The notes under the pieces were generated by a model. The model was not told the origin of the DNA and did not search any database. It worked only from the letters and a program-made list of their open reading frames with translations. Positions 1 to 9,462 of a stretch of 64,000 bases of DNA are shown piece by piece (the stretch's first letter is position 1; each line of letters starts with the position of its first letter). Origin of the DNA: Rhodobacterales bacterium (lineage in GTDB: Bacteria; Pseudomonadota; Alphaproteobacteria; Rhizobiales; Stappiaceae). The stretch covers positions 55,419 through 119,418 of the forward strand of contig VIRH01000148.1 in the NCBI GenBank assembly GCA_008107755.1, in the 5' to 3' direction. Made by a program: the position numbers and the translations under genes.

Positions 1-790
1 CGTGACTGTACATCGGGCCGACGAAGAACCTGCGCAGCCGCTTGGGATGCAGGTTGTCGAAATCACGGTCGAAGCCGCGCGCGATGGTCACGAGCTTCAG
101 CGAGGCGGAAGATTGCGCGACCAGATGGCTTTGTGCACGTGGCCAGCGGCGTTCGTCCTTCGCCAGCGGGATGCGTCCACTGTCCTCCAGGTCGAGAACA
201 TAGATTATCGGGATATTCTGCTGGCTGTCATAGACGGCCCAGTGAAGCCGATAGCCTCTTCGTTCTGTCCCGACATTGCCTGTCCAGCCGATCCTGGGCG
301 TGTTGCGGGCCCAGAAAAGACCGTCCTTCGCCAGAAGGTCGTAGTAGTGGCGCTCCGAGGCGGCGAACTGCAGGTTCAGCGGTACGGTCTGCTCCTGCAG
401 GATATGTCGCACCATCGCGGCCTTGAGCTCTTTCATGTCCGGCAGGGACTTCAGATGCGTCGCGGCCTGCATGGCGTCATTCGCCATCTCCAGAATCTCC
501 TGGTAGACGGGAAAGCCGCTGTCCTGGCGGTCGATATTCAGCAGTTTGGGCAGCTTGTCGGAAACCCGTCCCGCCAGCAGATACTTGTACGAGAGGGCCG
601 TGAACGTGCGCGCAAGTCCGTCGAGATACACCTGAAGGACCGGGATTTCGGAGGACAGCGCCGTGTCTCCCGACACGATGCTGTCGGCAACGCCTTTCAG
701 ATGCTGGATGATCCGCTCGAACTTGGCGAAGTAGCGCCGTGTTTCATGCGCTTCCTCAAGTGTCCGGTGATCCAGTGTCAGGTCCACCAC
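1..790 (-). CDS. Hypothetical protein, C-terminus beyond window edge
   Basis: An open frame runs on the minus strand from a GTG at 790 to the window edge without a stop (about 263 codons). A TGA lies directly upstream in frame, so the start must be this GTG or the next codon, also GTG. A GAGG-like ribosome site overlaps the end of the upstream coiled-coil gene, which stops only 7 bases before. The product is mostly soluble, starts VVDLTLDHRTLEEAHETRRY, has an alpha-helical first 130 residues and then a mixed part with GLFWARNTPRIGWTG. I do not recognise the family. The tight coupling to the coiled-coil gene suggests that the two proteins work together. Confidence 0.7.
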   Translation of the reverse strand, partial: MVDLTLDHRTLEEAHETRRYFAKFERIIQHLKGVADSIVSGDTALSSEIPVLQVYLDGLARTFTALSYKYLLAGRVSDKLPKLLNIDRQDSGFPVYQEILEMANDAMQAATHLKSLPDMKELKAAMVRHILQEQTVPLNLQFAASERHYYDLLAKDGLFWARNTPRIGWTGNVGTERRGYRLHWAVYDSQQNIPIIYVLDLEDSGRIPLAKDERRWPRAQSHLVAQSSASLKLVTIARGFDRDFDNLHPKRLRRFFVGPMYSH

Positions 791-797
791 TCAGACC

Positions 798-1874
798 TCA
801 GGCGCCGTAGGCGTTCTTGTCGTGCTTTTCGACAATCTGCTCGAACCGGCGGGCAAAGCGCTCGTCCGACTTGGCTTTTTCTTCCAGCACCTTGCGCGCG
901 AACACCATGTGATCCTCGTGCTGTTCCATCATGTCGGCCATGCGCTGGTTGGTCGCCGAACCGATCGCTGCCATCGCCGTCTGGGCCTCCTTGTCCGTGG
1001 CGACGCCGATCTCGTTGATCCGGTGCGCGACGTCCTGCTGCTGGGCGGTCTTCAGCGACTTGACGAGAGCGTCGTAGAGTACGACCCGCTGCTTCGTATC
1101 CGTCTGCAGCTTGTTGATCAGCACCATCTGCGTGGCTGCCTGGTTCTGAAGGCTGTCCACCCAGGTCTTGCCCTTCTCGATATAGCGTTCAAGGGTCTGG
1201 CTTTCAGCCAGCTTGACCTGCTCTTCCTGGGCCAGTTCGTTGTAACGCGCATTCATTGCCGCGAGCTCGCTTTCCAGCTTGGTGCGTGCGGCAGCGTCCG
1301 TTTCGACCGAGATCTTGTTCTCCAGGGCGATGATGTCCGGGTCCATCGCGACGAGGCGGTTCTTGACGTCTTCAAGGTGAGCGACCGTCTGCTCGCGCTG
1401 GGCAAGTGTGCCGGAGAGGTTGGCTTCCACACGCTTGCTATGCTCGTTCAGCGTGCTGAGCTGCTCCTGAAGAAGCTGGCCGATGACGTTGGACTTGGAA
1501 ATCAGGTCCTGCAGCTTGTCGTCAATGCTGGCCGTGCGCAGGCGTTCCTGCCGGATGCTGTCGGCACGGGCCTTGGAGAAGATGCCGATGAAGGATTCCC
1601 ACCCGGTTTTCGTGCGCATTGCATCGAAATCCTTCGAGAAGGTCGCAGTCACGTCGTCGAGGCCCATGATGAGTTCGGCGATGTTGGCACCCATCAGCTC
1701 CGTGTGCTTGTGCACATCGTCGAGCGAGGCGTTCTCGATATCGATCGCAATATCCTCACCGGAAGCCAGCTTCGACTGCGCCGTCTCGATCTTCGATGTC
1801 ATCTCGCTGATCTTCTGCTGCGCTGCTGCAACTTCCTGTTTCGATTTTTCGATCTGAGCGCTGAAATCCGCCAT
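798..1874 (-). CDS. Coiled-coil protein of unknown function
   Basis: 358 residues, nearly all predicted helix, with long heptad-like stretches (about 5-40, 125-215 and 290-350) rich in Glu, Gln, Lys and Ala. There is no signal peptide or membrane segment, so it is probably cytoplasmic. The start is supported by AGGAGA eight bases upstream of the ATG. The central part (LERYIEKGKTWVDSLQNQAA) faintly recalls TelA/KlaA toxic-anion-resistance proteins, but I cannot confirm that. It is the first gene of a two-gene unit with the partial gene downstream. An inverted repeat sits 32-53 bases upstream of the start. Confidence 0.75.
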   Translation of the reverse strand: MADFSAQIEKSKQEVAAAQQKISEMTSKIETAQSKLASGEDIAIDIENASLDDVHKHTELMGANIAELIMGLDDVTATFSKDFDAMRTKTGWESFIGIFSKARADSIRQERLRTASIDDKLQDLISKSNVIGQLLQEQLSTLNEHSKRVEANLSGTLAQREQTVAHLEDVKNRLVAMDPDIIALENKISVETDAAARTKLESELAAMNARYNELAQEEQVKLAESQTLERYIEKGKTWVDSLQNQAATQMVLINKLQTDTKQRVVLYDALVKSLKTAQQQDVAHRINEIGVATDKEAQTAMAAIGSATNQRMADMMEQHEDHMVFARKVLEEKAKSDERFARRFEQIVEKHDKNAYGA

Positions 1875-1905
1875 GGGCTCTCCTGAAATAAAATTGAATA
1901 CCTGT

Positions 1906-1927
1906 CATTTCATGTAAGCATGAAATG
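1906..1927. promoter_or_regulatory. Inverted repeat upstream of the coiled-coil gene
   Basis: CATTTCATG-TAAG-CATGAAATG, a perfect 9-bp inverted repeat with a 4-base spacer, lies 32-53 bases upstream of the ATG at 1874. The position fits an operator or a leader hairpin. The rest of 1875-2079 shows nothing further that I can name. Confidence 0.4.
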
Positions 1928-2079
1928 TCGAAACGCCTATAGTCATAATTTCTTGGCGCGATCGTGGCGAACGCGATCGACGTTCGCAAAAAGGATTTTT
2001 CGATCAGTCCTTTCGTGCAATCTGAGCGCGTGGATCGAAACCGGGCAGGGACGGGCCCTCGCGAACGACGTCTGCTTTT

Positions 2080-3684
2080 TCAGTGGGTCGCGACGGCCTT
2101 TTCCGTTTTCCTCGATGGTCCCTTTTCCTTGCCGGTGCGCAGGAACAGGATGAAGGGGATCACCGAAGCCGTACACCACATCAGGACGTAGAAGACATCG
2201 ATGTAGGACAGCATCATCGCCTGTTGCTCGACGGACTGATAAAGGGTTGCGAGCGCCCTTGTGTGTGACCCCAGTTGCTGCGTCAGCGTCGCAATCGTCT
2301 CCCGGTAGTAGGGGTTCAGATCATTGACCGTTTCCATGATGCGGCTCTGGTGGAACTGGTCGCGCCGCTCCAGCAGGGTCTGGGTCAGCGAGATCCCGAA
2401 CGCGCCGCCCAGGTTTCGGAAGAAATTGAGCATCGCCGAAGCCTTGTCGCTGTCCCCCGGCGGCAGGCCGATATAGGCGACCGTGGTGATCGGGATGAAC
2501 AGGAAGGGAAGGGCCACGGACATCGTGAACCGGCCCCAGGCTGCGTCCGCAAATGTGCTTTCCAGGTTGAAGCCGGAAAACGTATGGAAGGCGAGCGCCT
2601 GCATGCCGAAGGCCGGCAGCAGCAGCAGGCGGGGATCGACCTTGCTCGTCACCGCGCCCGATATCGGCATCATGAAGATTGCTATGGCGCCGCCGAAGGT
2701 GAGCACCAATCCGGCGTTGTAGGCGGTGTAGCCGTAGACCTGCTGCAGCATCTGCGGAATGATCTGGATGGTGCCGAAGACCAGCATTCCAAGGAGCAGC
2801 ATCATGATCGTGGCAATTGCCAGGTTCGGTGTGCGCAGCAATTTCAGCGGCACGATCGGGTCGTCGTGATTGAGCTCCCAGACGGTGCCGACGCCGAGGC
2901 CGACGACGGCCATGACGATCATGACCCTGATCAGGTTCGAATCCAGCCAGCCCTCGGTCTGGCCCCGATCGAGCGTGATCAGAAGTCCGGCAAGGCCGAC
3001 GGCCCAGAGCAGGAAGCCGATGTAGTCGACCCTGAGACCCTTCTTCAGACGCTCCTTGCGTTCGCGGATCAGAATCTCCGGCTCGCTGACGAGAAAGTAG
3101 ACGAGGAAGAGGGCAATGATGCCGACAGGCAGGTTGATCAGGAAGATCCAATGCCAGGAAATGGTATCGGTGATGTAGCCGCCGATGGTCGGGCCGATGA
3201 TGGGCGCGACGACGACGACGAGGCCGAAGGCGGCGAACGCCTGGCTGCGCTTTTCCGGCGGAAAGCTGTCGCTGAGCATGGACTGTTCGACCGGCGCCAA
3301 CCCGCCGCCGCCGATGCCCTGGAGCACGCGCGCAGCAATCAGGAAACCGATGTTCGGGGCCATGGCACACAACGCCGAGGAGGCGGTGAACAGGAAGATC
3401 GAGATCATGAAATAGCGCTTGCGGCCGATCGCGCGGGACAGGAACCCGCTGATCGGAATGACAATCGCGTTGGCGACCAGATAGCTGGTGACCATCCATG
3501 TCGCCTCATTGTCCGACACGCCGAGATTGCCGGCGATATTGGTGAGCGAGACGTTGGCGATCGACGTGTCGAGGATTTCCATGAAGGTCGCGATCGAGAC
3601 GACGAAGGTCATCAGCCAAGGCGACCGTGTGCCGGCGGCCGAGCGGACGTCCGACCATCCCTGACCGGAAGAGGAGCCAGCCAT
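2080..3684 (-). CDS. emrB: MFS multidrug efflux permease, DHA2/EmrB type
   Basis: 534 residues with about 14 hydrophobic segments, the DHA2 (14-TM) drug:proton antiporter layout. The N-terminal half has the typical signature TSIANVSLTNIAGNLGVSDN, then ATWMVTSYLVANAI. A later segment holds the motif-C-like GLVVVVAPIIGPTIGGYITD. It would work in the inner membrane with the fusion protein encoded just upstream, exporting hydrophobic compounds by proton exchange. The ATG follows the emrA stop codon by a single base, so the two are translationally coupled. No TetR or MarR regulator lies next to the pair in this window, and the substrate is unknown. Confidence 0.9.
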   Translation of the reverse strand: MAGSSSGQGWSDVRSAAGTRSPWLMTFVVSIATFMEILDTSIANVSLTNIAGNLGVSDNEATWMVTSYLVANAIVIPISGFLSRAIGRKRYFMISIFLFTASSALCAMAPNIGFLIAARVLQGIGGGGLAPVEQSMLSDSFPPEKRSQAFAAFGLVVVVAPIIGPTIGGYITDTISWHWIFLINLPVGIIALFLVYFLVSEPEILIRERKERLKKGLRVDYIGFLLWAVGLAGLLITLDRGQTEGWLDSNLIRVMIVMAVVGLGVGTVWELNHDDPIVPLKLLRTPNLAIATIMMLLLGMLVFGTIQIIPQMLQQVYGYTAYNAGLVLTFGGAIAIFMMPISGAVTSKVDPRLLLLPAFGMQALAFHTFSGFNLESTFADAAWGRFTMSVALPFLFIPITTVAYIGLPPGDSDKASAMLNFFRNLGGAFGISLTQTLLERRDQFHQSRIMETVNDLNPYYRETIATLTQQLGSHTRALATLYQSVEQQAMMLSYIDVFYVLMWCTASVIPFILFLRTGKEKGPSRKTEKAVATH

Positions 3685-3685
3685 C

Positions 3686-4861
3686 TCAGTCGACCCGGAT
3701 GCTTGGTGTCACGGACATGCCGGGACCGAGCACGTAGCGGTCCGGATCAGGATTGGTCATGGAAATACGAACAGGGACGCGCTGAACCACCTTCACGAAG
3801 TTGCCGGTGGCGTTCTGCGGTGGCAGCAGCTGGAAGGCCTGTCCGGCGCCTTTCTGGACCGACACGACCTTTCCCTTGAACTCGGTCTCCGGATAGGCAT
3901 CGACATAAATGTCGACATCCTGGCCGGGTCGGATCCGGTCGAGTTGTGTTTCCTTGAAGTTGGCAGTCACGAAAATGTCGTCGGGAACCAGCGCCATCAG
4001 CGGCGTGGCCTTGGTTGCGAAAGCACCGACACCGACGTTGTTCTGAACGATCGTGCCGGCCTGACTTGCAGTTATGCTGGTGTAGCCGAGCTGGATGCGG
4101 TTGGCATCTACCTGGGCCTTGGCCGCCTTGATCGCTGCCGTTGCAGCGGCGACCTTTGCCTCCGCGACGCCGACATTGGTACTTGCGGTCGCAAGGGCCT
4201 GTTCGGAGGCTTTTGCCTGAGCTTGGACCTGCAACGCGTTGGCTTGGCTGTCATCGACCGCCATATCCGAGATCGCAGCGGAATTCGACTCGAACAGGCG
4301 CTTGTTGCGCTCATAGTTCTGCTGGGCGTTGTCTGCTTTCACGTTGGCCGCATCGAGGTTCGCCTTGGCTTCCGCCGCCTGCTGTTTTGCCTGCGCGACG
4401 CTTGCCTCCGCCTGCTGCTTTTCTGCTTCCGCCTGTGCCAGTTGTGCGGTCGCCGTTTCCAGCGCTGCCCTGGTCGGGGCGGGGTCGATTTCAACCAGGA
4501 GGTCACCCTTCTTCACGGCGACATTGTTGCCGACCGAGACCTTGATCACCTGACCGGAGATCTGCGACGTGACCTGGATGATGTCCGCATCGACAAAGGC
4601 GTCGTCGGTGCTCTCATAGGGCGCGATGTTGATCCAGTAGTAAAGGCCGCCGGCAATGATCGCCGCCAGAAGTGCGAGGAGTAAGATCAGAAAGACGGGA
4701 CGGCGCCAGAACGGCTTTTTCGCAGTCCTGCCTGTCTCATTCTCACTCTCCGCCTCTTCGGTCATAGGGGAGGGCTGGTCGGCCGTTGCCGCATCGGGTG
4801 TCGTGTCCGCATCATCCGAGTCGCCGGAATGGTCGCCCGTGCGCCGATCTGAGTTTTCCAT
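3686..4861 (-). CDS. emrA: HlyD/EmrA-family membrane fusion protein
   Basis: 391 residues. After a polar N-terminus of about 50 residues comes one membrane segment (PVFLILLLALLAAIIAGGLY, about 52-71). Then follow a biotinyl-lipoyl-like region (VSVGNNVAVKKGDLLVEIDP), a long Ala/Gln-rich periplasmic coiled-coil hairpin (about 130-250) and a beta-barrel part ending in MSVTPSIRVD. This is the periplasmic adaptor of an EmrAB-type pump, bridging the MFS permease to an outer-membrane channel that is not encoded here. It is the first gene of the pair. The 254 bases upstream (4862-5115) probably hold the promoter; I see no clear operator there. Confidence 0.9.
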   Translation of the reverse strand: MENSDRRTGDHSGDSDDADTTPDAATADQPSPMTEEAESENETGRTAKKPFWRRPVFLILLLALLAAIIAGGLYYWINIAPYESTDDAFVDADIIQVTSQISGQVIKVSVGNNVAVKKGDLLVEIDPAPTRAALETATAQLAQAEAEKQQAEASVAQAKQQAAEAKANLDAANVKADNAQQNYERNKRLFESNSAAISDMAVDDSQANALQVQAQAKASEQALATASTNVGVAEAKVAAATAAIKAAKAQVDANRIQLGYTSITASQAGTIVQNNVGVGAFATKATPLMALVPDDIFVTANFKETQLDRIRPGQDVDIYVDAYPETEFKGKVVSVQKGAGQAFQLLPPQNATGNFVKVVQRVPVRISMTNPDPDRYVLGPGMSVTPSIRVD

Positions 4862-5115
4862 TTGAAGTTTCCCTGAATGGGCTTGTAGAGGATGTTATCC
4901 GACACGCGGAAACGACAGGTTGCCGAAGAGGCACCTGCCTTGCTTGCGCTAGTATTCCGCAGATGCGGTTTCATTTCCGTTTATCGGATTTCATACACCC
5001 AACGTGTGGAAGAGCTAGCGGTTTCATTCAAATTGATGCTGCGACAACTTGACCGATTCCAGGAGAACCCTCGTCTTTGGTGCAGACGGAGCCATGCCGG
5101 TGACTGGCAGGCGGC

Positions 5116-5820
5116 TCATTGCGGGGTCTGACCAAGGCTCCAGGTGTTGCGAGTGACTGTCATGTAAATCCCGTCGTCCTTGTCCAGAACAAAATTGACG
5201 GTGAAGGCGCATGGCTGGTCCTCCCAGCACCAGGTGACCCACTCGCCGAAAACGCCGTAATTCTCTCCCGCGAGGAAGCTGTCTTCGGGGACAGAGGTCA
5301 GGATGGCCTCAAGCCGGTAGGAGATCTGCGCATTGAGGGTGCCTGCCATGCTCAGCATGATGCGCGGCAGATCGTCGGGCGGGTAATCCCATTTCCGGTT
5401 CCAGGTAACCTGGCAGCGTCCGTCGGGCGTCTTGTCGCTTGGCAACGTCAGCTGGATGAGAGGGTACCCTCCCGCCCGGTCCTTTTCCTCGTCTCCGGTG
5501 CGGGACAGGAACCGGGTGCCGGTCATTGGCGCGGAGGGGTTGCCAAGCACATAGGTGCCAATGGAGACGATCCGGTAGTCGGCTGGCAGGATGCGTTCGG
5601 CAAGCCCTTCCGATACCGGCTGCTCGAGGCAGGCTCTCTTGAAGGCGTGAAAGATATTCAGGATGCCGCGCAGGTCCGATGCGTGGACATAGGGAAACTC
5701 TATCCGCCTCGGCTCTTCGGCACGGCTGGCCAAGGGTTGGAACAGGCAAACGAGTGCCCAGAGCCCGAGGCCTGCCCGGCTGGTGTCTCGCAGACGTCGG
5801 TGTTCAATGAGGGTCCGCAT
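5116..5820 (-). CDS. Hypothetical exported protein
   Basis: 234 residues. A basic start and hydrophobic stretch (GLGLWALVCLFQPLASRAEE, about 18-37) look like a signal peptide with cleavage near ASRAEE. The mature part has several Trp and Cys residues (CQVTWNRKWDYPP, EWVTWCWEDQPCAFTVNF) and no motif I know. It probably sits in the periplasm. It lies alone between emrA and the liv terminator, in the same direction as emrA but 254 bases upstream of it, so a shared transcript is uncertain. Confidence 0.65.
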   Translation of the reverse strand: MRTLIEHRRLRDTSRAGLGLWALVCLFQPLASRAEEPRRIEFPYVHASDLRGILNIFHAFKRACLEQPVSEGLAERILPADYRIVSIGTYVLGNPSAPMTGTRFLSRTGDEEKDRAGGYPLIQLTLPSDKTPDGRCQVTWNRKWDYPPDDLPRIMLSMAGTLNAQISYRLEAILTSVPEDSFLAGENYGVFGEWVTWCWEDQPCAFTVNFVLDKDDGIYMTVTRNTWSLGQTPQ

Positions 5821-6002
5821 CCCGTGTCGCGATTTGTTTGACCCGAGTTCCGGCTCCGGAAGCCTCTCCGGCTAGGACATCGGATCGTTTTCGGCGTTGC
5901 ACCTCTTTGCACGAAGTCTAGCACACTGCCGCGGATGGGGCACTCCGGTGTACGCCTCGTCTCAGCGGGGCGCCCTCGTTCCAGCGCGGTCCCCGCAAGA
6001 CA

Positions 6003-6036
6003 AAACCCCGCCCGGATCGCTCCGGGCGGGGTTTCG
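6003..6036 (-). terminator. Rho-independent terminator after the liv binding protein
   Basis: A perfect 14-bp GC-rich stem with a 4-base loop (6003-6016 pairs with 6021-6034). On the minus strand it is followed by TTTTG, which fits termination of the liv operon. The flanks on the other strand are less T-rich. The rest of 5821-6117 holds no gene that I can support. Confidence 0.85.
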
Positions 6037-6117
6037 TTTGATCCTGGAAACATCGTTCGTCCGTGAGACCTTGCGATGCTTCCCCGCTGTTTCGGGCAAC
6101 GGATCAGCGGCTACGAC

Positions 6118-7221
6118 TTATTTGTAGTCGTACTGGCCGTCTTTCCACTCGTACCAGACATAGCCCGGCAGGGTGACGTCGCCCTTGGCGTCGAAGGACA
6201 GGTCGCCGAGAACGGTCTTGAAGTCGCCGCCGTCGAGGGCTTCAACAACCGGATCGTAGTCGGTGGTGCCAGCTGCCTCTACGGCGTCGGCCCAGGTCTG
6301 GATCGCCGCATAGGTGTAGAGCGCGTAGCCTTCAGCGGTCTTGCCGGCGTCTTCCAGAGCCTTCACGACCGGAGCAGCTCCCGGGTTCTTGCGCGGATCC
6401 GGGGAGAAGGTCATCAGCGTGCCTTCGCCGGCCGGGCCGGTGATCGACCAGTATTCGTCGGTCACGAGCGCGTCACCGGACACCAGGATGGTGTCCATGC
6501 CCTGATCGACCATCTGACGCTTCATCAGGCCGGCTTCAGTGTGGTAGCCACCGACATAGAGAACGTCGATGTTTTCCTGCTTCAGCTTGGAGACGAGCGC
6601 GGTGTAGTCCTTTTCACCGGCGGTGTAGGCTTCGTACAGGGTTTCTTCCTTGCCGAGGCTGTTCATGACGGCCTTGGTGGCATCGGCGAGGCCCTTGCCG
6701 TAGGCGGTCTTGTCGTGAACGATGGCGATGTTCTTGTCGCCGAATTCCTCTGCGAGGTAGGTGCCGGCCACTTCGCCCTGCTGGTCGTCACGGCCGCAGA
6801 CGCGGTAGATGCCCGGTCCCGGACGCTCGTCGGTGAAGGTCGGGTTGGTTGAGGCCGGAGAAATCTGGATGATGCCTTCTTCCGCATAGACGGCGGATGC
6901 CGGGATCGACGATCCGGAGCAGAAGTGGCCGGCCATGAAGACGACGCCTTTGCCGACCATCTGGTTGGCAACCGCCACGGCCTGTTTCGGGTCGCAGGCG
7001 TCATCGCCCACTTCCAGAACAAGCTGTTCGCCGTTGACTCCGCCGGCAGCGTTGATGTCAGCCACGGCCTGCTCGGCGCCTGCTTTCATCTGTGCGCCGA
7101 AGGAGGCGTACTGACCGGTCATCGGACCGGCTGTCGCAATCACGATGTCGGCAAATGCGGCGGTGGACATGGCAACGCCAGCCACTGCAGCAACGCTCGC
7201 CAAGAGATATTTTTTCATCAT
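6118..7221 (-). CDS. livJ: Branched-chain amino acid ABC transporter, substrate-binding protein
   Basis: 367 residues. It has a clear signal peptide (MMKKYLLASVAAVAGVAMST, cleavage near AAFA-DI) and then the Leu/Ile/Val-binding fold typical of LivJ/BraC: IVIATAGPMTGQYASFGAQM, GGVNGEQLVLEVGDDACDP, and the hinge region FMAGHFCSGSSIPAS. The Cys pair near residues 74 and 101 fits the conserved disulphide of the family. It binds amino acids in the periplasm and delivers them to LivHM. It is the last gene of the liv cluster, separated from the small membrane gene by 288 bases, so it may also have its own promoter and higher expression. Confidence 0.92.
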   Translation of the reverse strand: MMKKYLLASVAAVAGVAMSTAAFADIVIATAGPMTGQYASFGAQMKAGAEQAVADINAAGGVNGEQLVLEVGDDACDPKQAVAVANQMVGKGVVFMAGHFCSGSSIPASAVYAEEGIIQISPASTNPTFTDERPGPGIYRVCGRDDQQGEVAGTYLAEEFGDKNIAIVHDKTAYGKGLADATKAVMNSLGKEETLYEAYTAGEKDYTALVSKLKQENIDVLYVGGYHTEAGLMKRQMVDQGMDTILVSGDALVTDEYWSITGPAGEGTLMTFSPDPRKNPGAAPVVKALEDAGKTAEGYALYTYAAIQTWADAVEAAGTTDYDPVVEALDGGDFKTVLGDLSFDAKGDVTLPGYVWYEWKDGQYDYK

Positions 7222-7370
7222 CTACTCCCCTGGTTCCAGTTTTCTGGACCACATTGGACAAGAAGCATCTGCTTCCGGTTTTGGCCGAGCCTCGGGCGAT
7301 GATTATTGTTGTTCACCCCGGTCCCGGCCGGTTCCCCATTGGCGCGGTCAGGCGCCCCTGGTATTTATCC

Positions 7371-7386
7371 GGCGCGTTGACGCGCC
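7371..7386. other. Short hairpin in the gap upstream of livJ
   Basis: GGCGCG-TTGA-CGCGCC in the 288-base gap between the small membrane gene and livJ. It is followed on the plus strand by TTTGTTGTTT, but transcription here is expected on the minus strand. It could be an mRNA processing or stability element. The evidence is weak. Confidence 0.3.
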
Positions 7387-7509
7387 TTTGTTGTTTGTTT
7401 CAAGCGGCCGCGACTGCTAGGGCGCGGACGCTCGCAATTCCTGGACATCCGGTTCACAAGCGGGGCCGGGACCGTCCGGCTCGGCGTTCCGCGGGTGCCG
7501 GGTCTGGCC

Positions 7510-7878
7510 CTATCCTTCAGCGTAGCGGTCGCTCGCGCCATCGCGCAACCGCCAAGTGAACGGGCCCGTCTTTTCGTAGAGCCACACATATTGCGTGGTC
7601 ATCTGACTGGTGCGGGTGTAGCGCCAGCCTGCCAGACCGAATGCCAGCAGGACCACATAGTCCACCAGCAGATAGTGCAGCGACAGGAGCGTCCCGTCGA
7701 AGAGGGCGAAGGTCAGGAACCTGATTGCCACCGACAGAAGGAACAGGAACCAGCACAGACGCCACAGCGGTCGCCAGGTGTAGGCCGCGGCCCGCCCGGT
7801 CATCCAGGCGGCGCTTCCGCCAAGGGCGCACAGCAGTATGAGAAAAACGCCGAGGCCCGTTTCGTAGATAATACCCAT
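7510..7878 (-). CDS. Small inner-membrane protein of the liv operon (DUF6867-like)
   Basis: 122 residues from the ATG at 7878. A longer in-frame start exists, but it would overlap livF, and a GAGGAGAG ribosome site precedes 7878. There are three membrane segments: GLGVFLILLCALGGSAAW, LCWFLFLLSVAIRFLTFALF and LLVDYVVLLAFGLAG. The C-terminus is polar and ends in YVWLYEKTGPFTWRLRDGAS. From memory this matches the DUF6867 family that accompanies liv genes in Rhizobiales; the family name should be checked. Its place between livF and livJ suggests a helper of the importer, but the function is unknown. Confidence 0.8.
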   Translation of the reverse strand: MGIIYETGLGVFLILLCALGGSAAWMTGRAAAYTWRPLWRLCWFLFLLSVAIRFLTFALFDGTLLSLHYLLVDYVVLLAFGLAGWRYTRTSQMTTQYVWLYEKTGPFTWRLRDGASDRYAEG

Positions 7879-7888
7879 CACGCTCTCC

Positions 7889-8616
<728 letters not shown>

Positions 8617-8620
<4 letters not shown>

Positions 8621-9462
8621 ATGCCGACCTCCTCTTCCACGCCGTCGACTTCCTCGTCCGGCACGCCGAGATAGGCGGCAATCACCTTCGGATCGTCCTT
8701 CACTTCAACCGCGCTGCCGTCGGAGATCTTCTCGCCGTAGTCCAGCACCACGACGTGGTCCGAAATTTCCATCACAACGCTCATGTCGTGCTCGATCAGA
8801 AGGATCGAGGTATCGTGTTCCTTGCGGATATACTGAAGCAGGGCGTTCAGCTCCGCGCTTTCCTTCGGGTTGAGACCGGCCGCCGGTTCGTCCAGGCACA
8901 GGAGTTCCGGGCCCGAGCACATGGCGCGGGCGATCTCCAGACGGCGCTGGTCGCCGTAGGGGAGGTCGGCCGCCGGTGCATCTGCGCGGTCGATCAGGGC
9001 GGTCTTGTCCAGCCAGTAACGAGCCCTCTCGACCGCGTCGCGCTCGGCCTTCTTGAAAGACTTCAATCCGAAAATGCCGCCGATCGTGTAGCCGGATGCC
9101 AGCATCAAGGGGTTGTGCTGGGCCACCATCAGGTTTTCCAGAAGGGTCATGCCGCCGAAGAGACGGATGTTCTGGAAGGTTCTGGCGACCTTGGCCTTCG
9201 CCGAGATCTGGAAGTCCGCCATGCGTTCGAGCAGGTAGTGCTCGCCGTTCGACCGGTTCATGATGATCCGGCCCTCGGTCGGCTTGTAGAAGCCGGTGGC
9301 GCAGTTGAAGACAGTGGTCTTGCCTGCACCGTTGGGTCCGATCAGGGCGGTGATGTCGCCGCGCCCGACGTTGAAGGACAGGTCATCGATCGCGACCAGT
9401 CCGCCGAAGCGCATGGTCAGGTGCTCGATCGTGAGGACGGGGTTGTTGTCCCAGGAGTTCAT
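8617..9462 (-). CDS. livG: Branched-chain amino acid ABC transporter ATP-binding protein LivG
   Basis: 281 residues. Walker A is GPNGAGKTT. The signature region reads LPYGDQRRLEIARAM, the LivG form in place of LSGGQ, followed by LLCLDEPAAGLNP and the switch IEHDMSVVM. This is the second ATPase of the complex. It overlaps both livM and livF by four bases. The C-terminus ends in an acidic tail (PDEEVDGVEEEVGI). Confidence 0.95.

Noticed and set aside
2..1018. A 338-codon plus-strand frame at the left edge
   Set aside because: It covers two minus-strand frames with consistent coding character and coupled starts; the plus frame becomes Arg/Ser/Pro-rich at its end.
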